64,000 nt of DNA from assembly GCA_015060395.1 (NCBI GenBank), contig SUYP01000001.1:62001-126000 (forward strand). The letters run 5' to 3'. Made by a program: the position numbers and the translations under genes. Positions 27,450 to 36,511 of this stretch are shown here, one piece after another. The notes under the pieces are model-generated. The model was given only the letters and a program-made list of their open reading frames with translations. It ran no database searches and had not been told where the DNA came from. The stretch is from Bacteroidales bacterium (GTDB taxonomy: Bacteria; Bacteroidota; Bacteroidia; Bacteroidales; UBA932). The stretch's first letter is position 1. The number at the start of each line of letters is the position of its first letter.

Positions 27450-30074
27450 ATGAATGATATGAAATTATTTAGGTTAAGCATATCTGCAATGATTTCATTG
27501 GTCGTGGCCTTTATTCTGGCAGGTTGTGCCAGAGTGGAGGAGCCTGACTATCGTGAAAAGGATTACGGATATGTGCAGTTCAAATTATATAAGGAAGCGT
27601 CCTATCCGGGAACCAAGGCAACTCAGCTTGATTATCTTGGGGACGTTGCTAAACTGAAGGTCACTCTCAGATATGAGGAAAATCTCATATCCCAGACTCT
27701 TGTTATGGGCGCATCTTCAGATGAAGCCGCTGAGTACGGACTCCGTAGTGATAAGCTCAAGCTCCTGTCAGGAGATTATCAGGTGGTGACATTCACTCTA
27801 TACAATAAGGTGGATGAGCCGGTATATGACGGTACTCCGTCCGAAGACCATAATTCATTCTCCATAGTTGCCGGCGGCCTGTCTGTACACGATCTTGTGG
27901 CTGATGTAGTGGAAAGAGGACGCGTGAAGTTCAGCATCGTCAAGGATATGTCCGGTTTCAATGATACCCCTCAGACCAAGGCACCTTCGAGAGAATATAC
28001 TTTCGATGAGATCGAGTACCTTTCGGTTTCAGTCAAGACCGGTAATACCGTGACAGCATTCGAGATGCTTCCTGCAGAGTTTTCCGTACATTTCGAAGAT
28101 AACGGAGATGATACAGACGGATATCAGACATCTTCAGCTGTATGTGACAGCCTTCTGTCTTTGAGAGCAGGGGAGTATCAGATTGTTTCATATAGTGTGT
28201 TCGACAGCAGCAGGAGGCTTCTGGAGACTGATAATGATGTAGATGCTACATTCATTGTAGAAGATAACAAGACTACAGATGCCGATGTGCCGGTAAAGCT
28301 CCACGAAAGCGACGAGTATATCAAAGACTACTATGCCCTTTACGAGATATGGAAGTCGCTTGGTGGACCGGATTGGTACTATGTCGGTGAGGATCAGCCT
28401 CGAGGATGCAACTGGGACTTTAACAAGGATCCTGACCTTTGGGGTACCCAGCCGGGAGTATCACTTCATTCCAATGGTCGTGTAGCCTTGATCAATCTCA
28501 GTGAGTTCGGATTCTATGGAGATATGTCTCCTGCTATCGGCCAGCTTACCGAGCTTGTTGAACTTTACCTCGGTAATCATAATGACGGCAATCTCATAAC
28601 ATACGACCCTACTGTCCAGCCTGGAAAGGGTACAGCACGCCGTATGGAAAGACATAAGGAGTATATGGCGTCTGCAAGGACTGTCACTCAGGTGTCCGAG
28701 CCTATCGCCAGAGCTCTTGCAGAGAACGGCATTTCCATTCCTGAGATGGCTATGTATGAGAAGATGAACGAGTCTGATATAATCGAGAAAGAGACTGGAA
28801 AGATGAGAATCCAGCCTAAGGATATGATTTCCGGAAAGATCAACAATGGTCTGAAGAGTCTTCCGAAGGAGATAGGATACCTCACAAATCTCGAGCAGCT
28901 TTTCATTGCAAACGGTGAAATCGAGACATTGCCGGACGAGATCGCGAATCTTGTATCCTGCACTGATGTCGAGATCTATAACTGTCCTAAGATGAAGGAA
29001 TTCCCTATGGCAGTGACTAAGATGCCTAACCTTGCATTGCTTAATCTCGCCAACAATCTTCAGTGGAGTCCTGAGGAAATCCTCAAAGGCTTCAAGGGAC
29101 TTGCTACGGGACCGTCAAGGGAGAAGATACAGATCCTTTATCTTAACGAGAATAATCTTGAAATCGTGCCGAAAGAAATCAAGAATATGAAGAAGCTCGG
29201 TATGATCGATTTCTCGTCCAACAGGATACATACTATCGAAGAGGCCTGGGGTAATGACATCAAGCCTGTTCAGATTTATTTTGACAACAACAAACTTTCT
29301 GAATTTCCAGTGGATGAGAAAGGTGTGTTCTGCTATATGGAGGATGCCGAGACATTTTCAGTAAGGAACAATAACTTCACTCAGTTCCCGAATATCTTCG
29401 ATGCCGAGTCGTTGTTTGCAATTGTATCCATTGACTTCTCATATAATCACATCAGTTCATTCCCTGAAGATTTCAGAGGAGTCTATGTCCAGACACTCAC
29501 AATATGCAATAATCCGGAGTTCACCAAGTATCCGGTAGAGCTTGCAAAGTCGAACTCCAAGATAATGAACATCAATTTCAGAGGATGTAACATCAATGAG
29601 ATACCTAAGGGCTCGTTTGAATATGAGAATGCCATTCTTCTTCAGTCATTTGACTTCTCGTACAACGACCTCAAGAAACTCCCTTGGGAAATGCACGCAG
29701 GCAATCTTCCTTACCTCTACGGTGTGGAACTTTCCTACAATCAGTTCTCGGAATTCCCTTGGGAACCGCTCGACAGCCAGTATCTGACTGTGTTTGCAAT
29801 CAGAGGACAGCGTGATGAGAACGGAGCTAGGTGTCTTTCAGACTGGCCGGAGGGTATATATCAGCACAGAGGCCTTCGCGGATTCTACATCGGATCCAAC
29901 AACCTCGGAAAGATCGATGACACCATCTCGACCATCTGCTATTATCTGGACATCAGTGATAATCCTGAAATCGTCTTTGACGCATCGGACGTATGCTATG
30001 CAATCCAGCAGGGAGCATACATTCTGATATACGACAAGACTCAGGAGATCAGAAATTGTGACATCTTATTCTAA
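27450..30074 (+). CDS. DUF4458-like lipoprotein with leucine-rich repeats
   Basis: 874 residues from the ATG at 27450; the lipobox FILAGC lies about 25 residues in. Two DUF4458-like beta domains come first (YGYVQFKLYKEASYPGTKA at about 40, RGRVKFSIVKDMSGF at about 155). From about residue 300 (YYALYEIWKSLGGPDWYY) to the end there are leucine-rich repeats, e.g. LTNLEQLFIANGEIETLPDEIANL and MPNLALLNLANN, ending near residue 860. The WKSLGGPDW cap is typical of LRR proteins in this phylum. Probably binds a protein ligand at the surface. Overlaps the next gene's region by the TAATG junction. Confidence 0.7.
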   Translation: MNDMKLFRLSISAMISLVVAFILAGCARVEEPDYREKDYGYVQFKLYKEASYPGTKATQLDYLGDVAKLKVTLRYEENLISQTLVMGASSDEAAEYGLRSDKLKLLSGDYQVVTFTLYNKVDEPVYDGTPSEDHNSFSIVAGGLSVHDLVADVVERGRVKFSIVKDMSGFNDTPQTKAPSREYTFDEIEYLSVSVKTGNTVTAFEMLPAEFSVHFEDNGDDTDGYQTSSAVCDSLLSLRAGEYQIVSYSVFDSSRRLLETDNDVDATFIVEDNKTTDADVPVKLHESDEYIKDYYALYEIWKSLGGPDWYYVGEDQPRGCNWDFNKDPDLWGTQPGVSLHSNGRVALINLSEFGFYGDMSPAIGQLTELVELYLGNHNDGNLITYDPTVQPGKGTARRMERHKEYMASARTVTQVSEPIARALAENGISIPEMAMYEKMNESDIIEKETGKMRIQPKDMISGKINNGLKSLPKEIGYLTNLEQLFIANGEIETLPDEIANLVSCTDVEIYNCPKMKEFPMAVTKMPNLALLNLANNLQWSPEEILKGFKGLATGPSREKIQILYLNENNLEIVPKEIKNMKKLGMIDFSSNRIHTIEEAWGNDIKPVQIYFDNNKLSEFPVDEKGVFCYMEDAETFSVRNNNFTQFPNIFDAESLFAIVSIDFSYNHISSFPEDFRGVYVQTLTICNNPEFTKYPVELAKSNSKIMNINFRGCNINEIPKGSFEYENAILLQSFDFSYNDLKKLPWEMHAGNLPYLYGVELSYNQFSEFPWEPLDSQYLTVFAIRGQRDENGARCLSDWPEGIYQHRGLRGFYIGSNNLGKIDDTISTICYYLDISDNPEIVFDASDVCYAIQQGAYILIYDKTQEIRNCDILF

Positions 30075-30088
30075 TGAGGAGGAAAGGT

Positions 30089-31702
30089 ATGAAGATAAAC
30101 AGAATCATTATCGCAATTGCCGCAGCATCAATGGTTGTGGCTTGTGTCAATCCGAATCCTCAGATAGATTTCGGTGTGGATACGGACAATATCAATATCG
30201 GCCCGGCAGGCGGAATCAGGAAGATCAATGTCAGCTCATCAGGCAACTGGGTAGCGATGACGGAAGCTCCCTGGATTACAGTCTCTCCTGCAAACGGAAG
30301 AGGGTCAGTAGAGTGCTCGATAAGCATAGATTCGACTTTGACCGTAGATCAGAGGACAGGATCGGTTCGTATCCATAATCTTGATACAGATGAGAACAAG
30401 GACTTTGCTGTTGTACAGGAAGGTTTTGAGTATCAGATAGTTCTGGAGAAATCGCAGATCGATGTGGATGATTATGCTGATTATGACTCAAGGTACTTCG
30501 AAGTCAAGGTAAAGTCAAATGTGGATTATGATGTCATTCTTCCTGACGGTGCGGAAAACTGGCTCACATTCAAGAAACCGGAACTTAATCTCGACAGGGG
30601 GGCAAGACCTCGCGAATCGAAGATCCGTTTCGACTGGAGAGTGAATTCCCGTGACAATGAAAGGATTGCGGATATAGAGTTCAAGCCTAAGAAGGATGTA
30701 TCTATGGGACAGCACGATGCACTTAAGGTGGTGCAGAAGGCTGCTCTTCCTATCCCTGTAGGTACGCCAGCAGGAGACTCGCTTGCTATTCTTGCGATCA
30801 GCCGCGCTTTGAATATGTTCACAGAATGGGATACTGCCGAAAGGATGGAACACTGGAACAATGTGTCGGTATGGAAGGATGGTCCGGACAAGGGACGTGT
30901 CAGATACGTACAGTTCTTTATGTTCAAGACAATGGAGGAGATACCGTTTGAAATACAGTATCTTACTGCGGCAGAAGAAATCATTCTTTATTCGAATGCC
31001 AACCATTTCCTCCGTAACCTTGATACAGGAGAGCATATCACCAAGCTGACCAATCTGAAGAGATTGACCATCGGTGCATACGGACTCACAAGCCTCCATC
31101 CGGACTTCAAGAACCTGAAGAATCTTGAGTATCTGGATCTCAGTTCCAACTGCTTCCAGACAATTCCGGATATTCTCACACCTGAGAATTTCCCTAATCT
31201 TCACGCGCTTGTCATTAATGCCAACCAGCGTCATACGATATATGACCTCAGCAATGACATCAGGGAGAATGTAGGAGGATTCATTGATGAGCCTAAGTTC
31301 CCGGAAAGGATACTCAAGTGGAATAAGCTTGATACGATCAGACTCTCCGTGAACTATCTTCAGGGTGAGCTCCCTAAGATGCTCGATCACGAGAAGTGGA
31401 CAGCGGAGGAGGTTCAGGCTAATGATACCCTTCCTGACGTGCTCATAGGCCTTCCTAAGGTGCTTCCTACCACAGAATTCTTCGCCATCAACTACAATCG
31501 TCTGACCGGTGAGATTCCTGATTGGCTGCTTTACCATCCGAAACTGGATATATGGTATCCGTTCTCTCTCGTCTTCTCGCAGGAAGGAAAGACAAGGACT
31601 GGAGAAAATGCCGGATTTACCAATGAACCGGCAAGTCTCGACTACTATTATCAGCACTACACTAACAAGAAGTACAACCCGAATAACAGATCAGAAGAAT
31701 AA
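30089..31702 (+). CDS. BACON-LRR lipoprotein
   Basis: 537 residues from the ATG at 30089, which sits 6 nt after an AGGAGG (30077-30082), one of the few Shine-Dalgarno-like sequences in this window; an ATG at 30074 overlapping the previous stop is the alternative. Lipobox SMVVAC; a BACON domain at about 25-110 (INVSSSGNWVAMTEAPWITVSPANGRGS), a second beta domain, then LRRs at about 310-420 (LTNLKRLTIGAYGLTSLHPDFKNLKNLEYLDLSSN). A partner of the preceding LRR protein. The stop overlaps the protease start (TAATG). Confidence 0.7.
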   Translation: MKINRIIIAIAAASMVVACVNPNPQIDFGVDTDNINIGPAGGIRKINVSSSGNWVAMTEAPWITVSPANGRGSVECSISIDSTLTVDQRTGSVRIHNLDTDENKDFAVVQEGFEYQIVLEKSQIDVDDYADYDSRYFEVKVKSNVDYDVILPDGAENWLTFKKPELNLDRGARPRESKIRFDWRVNSRDNERIADIEFKPKKDVSMGQHDALKVVQKAALPIPVGTPAGDSLAILAISRALNMFTEWDTAERMEHWNNVSVWKDGPDKGRVRYVQFFMFKTMEEIPFEIQYLTAAEEIILYSNANHFLRNLDTGEHITKLTNLKRLTIGAYGLTSLHPDFKNLKNLEYLDLSSNCFQTIPDILTPENFPNLHALVINANQRHTIYDLSNDIRENVGGFIDEPKFPERILKWNKLDTIRLSVNYLQGELPKMLDHEKWTAEEVQANDTLPDVLIGLPKVLPTTEFFAINYNRLTGEIPDWLLYHPKLDIWYPFSLVFSQEGKTRTGENAGFTNEPASLDYYYQHYTNKKYNPNNRSEE

Positions 31703-33729
31703 TGGTTATCAGAAAAAGCATATATGTTATGGCGGCAGTCCTTATGTCAGGACTCGCAGCCTGCTCGGTCAAAGAACCTGCGACAGGGATTCAGACCGAT
31801 ATAGACAAGACACCTCAGATGACTGAGGATGTCGTTGACGGACAGCTTCTTGTACGTTTTGATGCTCGCGTAAGCGATATCCTGGATAAGGCTGGGGTTA
31901 CCAAAAGCGGCCCGATGACTCCGATGACACGTTCCGGTGTCCTTAGCGTGGATGAGATTCTCGACCTTGTGGACGGCTATCAGATAGAAAGAGTCTTCCC
32001 TGTGGATATGCGAAGTGAGGAAAAGGCAAGGAAGGAAGGCCTGCATCTTTGGTATGTGGTACGTTTCAGCGAAGACCATCCTGTGGATAAGGTTGCTGCC
32101 GATCTTGCAAGACTCGGTGAAGTGAGCCGCGTGGAATACAACCGTACTCTGAAGAGGGCATCAGACGACAAGCCTACTCCTCTGACAATGGAAAGGCTTA
32201 ACGAACTTGCAGCAAATGCAGCTGGTGGCGCATTCAATGACCCTCTCCTTTCGGATCAGTGGCATCTCGTGAACAATGGCAATCTGCGTCCTACAAAGTT
32301 CATAAAGGGAGCTGATGTGAATGTTGAAAAGGCCTGGGATCTTACTACAGGAGATCCATCCATAATCGTAGCTGTCCTTGATGAGGGTGTGGATGTATCC
32401 CATCCGGATCTCAAGCAGAGTATGTGGGTGAATGAAGGTGAGATATGGAAGTCAACTGAAGATAATGACGGAAACGGATATATCGGTGATGTGCACGGAT
32501 ACAATTTCGTCGGCAAGCACGGTGTGATCTCCACAGACAGCAAGTATGATACTGGACACGGAACCCACGTTGCCGGTGTCATTGCAGCTGCAAACGGCAA
32601 CGGCCTTGGCATCAGTTCGATTGCCGGTGGAAACGGATCCCTTCCAGGTGTGAAGATAATGTCCTGCCAGATCTTTTCAGGATTGTACGCAGGTACAGTG
32701 CTTGAGGAAGTCAGAGCGATCAAATATGCCGCAGACAATGGTGCGGTGATACTCCAGTGCAGTTGGGGATATATCTCCGGTGCAGCCAATCCGATGGAAT
32801 GGACCCCTCAGTATTCGACTGACGAAGAGTGGGAGACTTACAATGTGCTGGAACGGAAGGCGCTTGACTATTTCATTCATAATGCAGGTTCTCCAGATGG
32901 AGTAATTGAGGGTGGAATCGCCATATTCGCCGGCGGAAACGAGGCGGCCCCGGCAGCAAGTTATCCTGCTGCATATCCTGATTTCGTGTCTGTAGCGGCT
33001 ACAGCCGGTGACTTCACTCCAGCAGTATATACCAATTACGGCCCAGGCACCACTATCTCGGCTCCAGGCGGCGATCAGGACTACTACTGGGACTATGTTG
33101 ACGATAAGCACAGGCTTGGAGAAGTCGGATGTGTCCTTTCAACCCTTCCGTTCAATGTCAGCGAAAGCGGTTACGGATATATGGAAGGAACATCGATGGC
33201 CTGTCCTCACGTTTCAGGTGTCGCAGCCCTCGGCCTTTCATACGCAGCTAAGCTCAGAAAGCATTTCAAGGCAGATGAATTCAAGAATCTCCTATATGAT
33301 ACCGCGATTCCTATTGATGATTATATGAGCGGAACAAAGCTTTATAAAAAGTATATCATTGACCTTGAAGGCTCTGCTCCTTATATGACCCTCAATATGA
33401 ATGATTTCCGTGGCGGAATGGGATACGGACAGGTCAATGCATACGGACTTCTCAAGGCAATCGAGGGATCAGGCGTTGATATGACCTTCCCTAATCTCTA
33501 TGTGGCTGTAGGAGGACAGGCAACAGCGGTTCCATCGATGTATATGGATGGTAACACATTCTCTGTGAGTGTCAGTGACACTTCAGTTGCGACTGCAGAG
33601 ATCGTTGACGGCAGGATGATCGTCCGCGGACATAAGGCAGGTCAGACCGAGGCATCGGTGACAGGAAGCAGGACAGACAAGTTTGTCATCACTGTCCGTG
33701 AGTCAGCAAACGGTAACGGATGGCTGTAG
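31702..33729 (+). CDS. Subtilisin-like (S8) surface serine protease
   Basis: 675 residues with a complete catalytic triad: Asp227 (VAVLDEGVDVSHPDL), His286 (GHGTHVAGVIAA) and Ser498 (GTSMACPHVSGVAA); the oxyanion Asn lies in FAGGNEAAPAA. A lipobox (SGLAAC, residue 21) predicts membrane anchoring. Residues 40-190 form a fervidolysin-like propeptide region (RVFPVDMR..., LHLWYVVRFSE, DLARLGEVSRVEYNRTL). A Big2-like beta domain ends the protein. Being cotranscribed with SusCD and LRR lipoproteins suggests it cleaves captured proteins for import, or processes the surface proteins of this locus. Confidence 0.9.
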   Translation: MVIRKSIYVMAAVLMSGLAACSVKEPATGIQTDIDKTPQMTEDVVDGQLLVRFDARVSDILDKAGVTKSGPMTPMTRSGVLSVDEILDLVDGYQIERVFPVDMRSEEKARKEGLHLWYVVRFSEDHPVDKVAADLARLGEVSRVEYNRTLKRASDDKPTPLTMERLNELAANAAGGAFNDPLLSDQWHLVNNGNLRPTKFIKGADVNVEKAWDLTTGDPSIIVAVLDEGVDVSHPDLKQSMWVNEGEIWKSTEDNDGNGYIGDVHGYNFVGKHGVISTDSKYDTGHGTHVAGVIAAANGNGLGISSIAGGNGSLPGVKIMSCQIFSGLYAGTVLEEVRAIKYAADNGAVILQCSWGYISGAANPMEWTPQYSTDEEWETYNVLERKALDYFIHNAGSPDGVIEGGIAIFAGGNEAAPAASYPAAYPDFVSVAATAGDFTPAVYTNYGPGTTISAPGGDQDYYWDYVDDKHRLGEVGCVLSTLPFNVSESGYGYMEGTSMACPHVSGVAALGLSYAAKLRKHFKADEFKNLLYDTAIPIDDYMSGTKLYKKYIIDLEGSAPYMTLNMNDFRGGMGYGQVNAYGLLKAIEGSGVDMTFPNLYVAVGGQATAVPSMYMDGNTFSVSVSDTSVATAEIVDGRMIVRGHKAGQTEASVTGSRTDKFVITVRESANGNGWL

Positions 33730-33741
33730 CAGGTTGAAGTT

Positions 33742-34518
33742 ATGCTCAGGAGATGCATATTGGTTCTGTTCATCGTTCTGGGAGTATCGCAGAGCATAGA
33801 TGCTCAATTGAGGATAATCCCGAGGGAAAGAATAGACAGTGTGACAGATCCGCGTCTTTCCTCTGATTCATCGGTCATCTGCTTTGAAACGAAGCATATT
33901 GTTGCCGAAACTATGAATGAGGATGATGCGCCGAGGCCCTTTATATTCCGTTTCAGCAACGTCGGAACCAAGGATATAGCTATAAGCAGGCTTGTTTCCA
34001 CTTGCTCCTGTCTGTCTGCTTCAGTTGACAGGAAGTCTGTAGCTCCCGGAGAGACAGCGGAGATTAAAGCTATATATAACCCCAAGGGACATCCCGGGAA
34101 GTTCGAGAGACGTATCTTCGTATATACTGAAGATTATAAAGAACCGTCAGCAGTGCTCAGGCTTACCGTTGCCGTGGAGAATGGAGCGGATCTTTCCGGA
34201 TTATGGCCTGTGCAGATGGGGACGATACGTCTGAGACGTTCAGAGGTCTCGTTTGACCAGAAGAAGAAAGGAGTGGAAAAACTCCGTTTCATCAATCTCA
34301 GCGGCAGCCCGCTGAAGCTACAATGCGAGACGGCTTTCCTGCCGGAATGTCTTGAATTCAAGACGGTACCGGAGGTCGTGCCGGACGGAGAAACAGGTGA
34401 GATCGTCATATCATACGATCCGGAACAGCCTGAAAGGCACAATGTGATGAAGGTGATGCTGAAAGGTCTGGGAATATCCCCGAGCAGATCGACACTGACA
34501 GTAAAACTGGAACCTTGA
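33742..34518 (+). CDS. DUF1573 (ASPM-SPD-2-Hydin-like) periplasmic protein
   Basis: 258 residues with an N-terminal signal peptide (CILVLFIVLGVSQSIDAQ). The pattern FIFRFSNVGTKDIAISRLVSTCSCLSASVDRKSVAPGETAEIKAIYNPKGHPGKFERRIFVYTED is the DUF1573 signature with its paired cysteines (STCSC). A second Ig-like unit follows (about 150-258). Common at the end of SusCD operons in Bacteroidales; exact function unknown. Confidence 0.8.
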   Translation: MLRRCILVLFIVLGVSQSIDAQLRIIPRERIDSVTDPRLSSDSSVICFETKHIVAETMNEDDAPRPFIFRFSNVGTKDIAISRLVSTCSCLSASVDRKSVAPGETAEIKAIYNPKGHPGKFERRIFVYTEDYKEPSAVLRLTVAVENGADLSGLWPVQMGTIRLRRSEVSFDQKKKGVEKLRFINLSGSPLKLQCETAFLPECLEFKTVPEVVPDGETGEIVISYDPEQPERHNVMKVMLKGLGISPSRSTLTVKLEP

Positions 34519-34552
34519 TCCGTTACAATAAATGAAATAAAAGTATTTGTAT

Positions 34553-35002
34553 ATGAATAAAGTAAAAATGTTGATTGCAGCCGCTTTTGCAGTGATGTCT
34601 CTGATTTCGTGCACTGAAAAGCCTGAAGTGACAGTAGAGTATCTTGATGTAAATGCCAATAATATTTCCGGCAGATGGGAACTTGTCGAGTGGAATGGTG
34701 CACCTTTGACTGAGGGTACATACGTGTATCTTGACATTGTCCGTAATGACAGGACTTATACGATGTATCAGAATCTTGACAGTTTCACCAATGTGCCTCA
34801 CAAGGTGACCGGATCATACTATATTGAATACGACCCGGAGCTTGGAGCAATCCTCCGTGGCAATTATGACCACGACTCCGGTGACTGGGCTCATCGCTAC
34901 ATCGTCAAGGATCTCACAGCTGATCAGATGTATTGGGTAGCAAAGGATGATCCGACATTCATCCAGAAATTTGTCCGTGTAGATTCCATTCCTGTAGAGT
35001 AA
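34553..35002 (+). CDS. Small lipocalin-like lipoprotein
   Basis: 149 residues from the ATG at 34553. Lipobox VMSLISC near residue 20, then NISGRWELVEWNGAPLTEGTYVYLDIVRNDRTYTMYQ, the first strands of a lipocalin-like barrel (GxW motif). Seen often at the ends of SusCD operons. A very strong terminator follows, closing the 15-kb operon. Confidence 0.65.
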   Translation: MNKVKMLIAAAFAVMSLISCTEKPEVTVEYLDVNANNISGRWELVEWNGAPLTEGTYVYLDIVRNDRTYTMYQNLDSFTNVPHKVTGSYYIEYDPELGAILRGNYDHDSGDWAHRYIVKDLTADQMYWVAKDDPTFIQKFVRVDSIPVE

Positions 35003-35024
35003 TCGGCGGCCACAATAAAACTTT

Positions 35025-35056
35025 GACGGACTGATATTTCAGTCCGTCTTTTTTTT
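35025..35056 (+). terminator. Rho-independent terminator of the susCD operon
   Basis: Ten-pair stem (GACGGACTGA / TCAGTCCGTC) and a run of eight T residues. It overlaps the 3' end of a small minus-strand gene, so the region serves both directions. Confidence 0.9.
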
Positions 35057-35158
35057 AGATTGTTTCCTGCTTCTTCTCCACCATCTGAACCATCGGGCAT
35101 ATATAGGCCCGAGGATGCCTCCGGCCAATGCCGGAATTACGATATCCCAGAAGTCCAT
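35039..35158 (-). CDS. 39-residue membrane protein
   Basis: Short frame starting MDFWDIVIPALAGGILGPIYARW, one hydrophobic helix (5-21), then a strongly basic tail (RWWRRSRKQSKKK). It starts 2 nt after the stop of the 67-residue gene, so it looks like the last member of the minus-strand operon headed by the membrane HTH regulator. Its coding end lies in the terminator of the opposite operon. Not recognised; the operon fit and the clean helix-plus-basic-tail layout support it moderately. Confidence 0.45.
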   Translation of the reverse strand: MDFWDIVIPALAGGILGPIYARWFRWWRRSRKQSKKKTD

Positions 35159-35160
35159 AG

Positions 35161-35364
35161 CTATCTGTTTTTGTTCATTATAAGGAGTTTTACTGCATCA
35201 TATACATCCTTGGCTCCGTAGATCATAATGCCTATACCGAAGAGCTCGTCTCTGCTGTTTGCTTCATCCCACCAGACTATGATGACAAGGAACCATAATA
35301 CGGCCTCGACGAGCTTCAGATACGGCAGCCATCGTGTAGGGGATTGTATTCCTTGTTCATCCAC
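35161..35364 (-). CDS. 67-residue membrane protein
   Basis: Has a hydrophobic segment at 15-32 (YLKLVEAVLWFLVIIVWW) and a weaker one at 42-60. Its ATG at 35364 lies 49 bp inside the previous gene in another frame, an unusually long overlap; no later ATG would keep the membrane segment. A later non-ATG start is possible. Small membrane companion of unknown function in the regulator operon. Confidence 0.5.
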   Translation of the reverse strand: MDEQGIQSPTRWLPYLKLVEAVLWFLVIIVWWDEANSRDELFGIGIMIYGAKDVYDAVKLLIMNKNR

Positions 35365-35531
35365 ATTCTGATGAAACGGAAGATGAAAAGGCCGATGAAA
35401 ATGGTCTGGATGATTATGAATACGGTTCCAGGTGTGGATCTGTAGTCTGCGAGGAACAGGCCTATTCCTCCGAAGCAGCCTCCCAAGGCCAGAAGGATTC
35501 CGCTGATAGGATCTTCATACTTGCTTCTCAT
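35316..35531 (-). CDS. 71-residue membrane protein
   Basis: Two membrane helices (GILLALGGCFGGIGLFLA and TVFIIIQTIFIGLFIFRFI) separated by a short loop. Its ATG overlaps the stop of the HTH regulator by 4 bp (ATGA), so it is translationally coupled to it. No family recognised; perhaps a sensor or stability partner of the tethered regulator. Confidence 0.6.
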   Translation of the reverse strand: MRSKYEDPISGILLALGGCFGGIGLFLADYRSTPGTVFIIIQTIFIGLFIFRFIRMWMNKEYNPLHDGCRI

Positions 35532-36298
35532 ATTTGTGGGGATTTTACGGGAACCTCTTCATCGATCTCTTTCAGAAGCTTCTGGATGTACAGGTTTATG
35601 TTCGTGTCGTGTTCGTTAAGTCCGAGCTTCTTTCTGATGGCGCTGCTGGCGTTGTAGTAGCTGCGGCTGTTGAGGTAGGCGACGATTTCCTTGCCTCTCA
35701 GCCCGATTGCATTCAGGCAGCAGTAGCCTATTTCAAGATCGGTCAGTCCTTTTTCCTTCAGGTATATGAGGAATCGGGGATGGCCTATGATGAAAGACAT
35801 ACGGGTTGATTCTATGAAGCTGTTCCGGTCGCTCATCAGCCTCTCAAGCTCGTCGTATGCCTTCTCCGAGCAATTTCCCGAGATATGGGCCGTGATGAAT
35901 CCGTTGAGCACATTGAGCCTCTCTTCCAGAAGTGTCTTCATCTCATCATTGAGCACACCCTCCTCTTTCATTCCGGAGAGCATCTCCTTCTCCTTTTCCA
36001 GTTTCTCGATATCCCTCTTCAGCCATTTGTTCCTGATTTCGGTCTTGCGCTTGGCGATTGCGATCTTGTCCACCGCCACCGATGCCACTATGATGGTCAG
36101 AATTATGACGGTCAGCATCATTGACCTTGTGTTCCTTTCCTTTTCCATCACCTTCTCCGTGATCTCCTTCTCCAGCATCTCTATATACGCCGCGCTGTCA
36201 GCTTCCATACTGATGTCAGGACGAGGATGGGTATCTTCTTGCTTCGTACATCCCGCCAGCAGAAATACAGAAGCCAATATGATGATGAATCTTCTCAT
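35528..36298 (-). CDS. Membrane-tethered, lipobox-bearing HTH regulator
   Basis: 256 residues in this order: signal-like segment with lipobox (ILASVFLLAGC, Cys16), a short linker to about 55, a membrane helix at about 60-77 (MMLTVIILTIIVASVAV), a charged coiled coil at 82-125 (KRDIEKLEKEKEML), then a C-terminal LuxR-like HTH domain (LTDLEIGYCCLNAIGLRGKEIVAYLNSRSYYNASSAIRKKLGLNEHDTNINLYIQKLL), a form common in Bacteroidales regulators. Basic residues after the helix put the HTH in the cytoplasm. It could be a one-component signal transducer. DNA targets unknown. Head of a four-gene operon with tiny membrane proteins. Confidence 0.75.
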   Translation of the reverse strand: MRRFIIILASVFLLAGCTKQEDTHPRPDISMEADSAAYIEMLEKEITEKVMEKERNTRSMMLTVIILTIIVASVAVDKIAIAKRKTEIRNKWLKRDIEKLEKEKEMLSGMKEEGVLNDEMKTLLEERLNVLNGFITAHISGNCSEKAYDELERLMSDRNSFIESTRMSFIIGHPRFLIYLKEKGLTDLEIGYCCLNAIGLRGKEIVAYLNSRSYYNASSAIRKKLGLNEHDTNINLYIQKLLKEIDEEVPVKSPQI

Positions 36299-36319
36299 AG
36301 ACGTTGGTTTTTCTGTCTG

Positions 36320-36350
36320 CGAATATATGTAAAACCTATGTCAAAGCAAA
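36320..36350 (-). promoter_or_regulatory. Promoter of the tethered-regulator operon
   Basis: Minus strand: TTTG (36347-36350), a 19-nt spacer, then TATATTCG (36320-36327). Leader of about 15 nt before the ATG at 36298. Confidence 0.6.
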
Positions 36351-36407
36351 AAATAAAGTTTCACAGATGCGTGTTTGTGTAATTCGTTGATTGATAGTGT
36401 GTTATAT

Positions 36408-36443
36408 AAAAGGTGCGCAGTTTCCGAATGCCGCGCACCTTTT
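36408..36443 (-). terminator. Terminator after the trpB2-type gene
   Basis: Eleven-pair stem AAAAGGTGCGC / GCGCACCTTTT with T-runs usable on either strand; it lies 69 nt past the trpB-like stop and upstream of the regulator promoter, insulating the two. Confidence 0.8.
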
Positions 36444-36511
36444 GTAATGTGTTGATAATCAATACCGGATTGTCCCTGTCTTGTGAAACATTGAAAAGCC
36501 TTGTATAGTTG

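Noticed and set aside
30515..31657. Long minus-strand frame (380 codons) across the BACON-LRR gene
   Set aside because: Antisense shadow; Arg/Ile/His-rich with no recognisable pattern, while the plus frame has BACON and LRR motifs.
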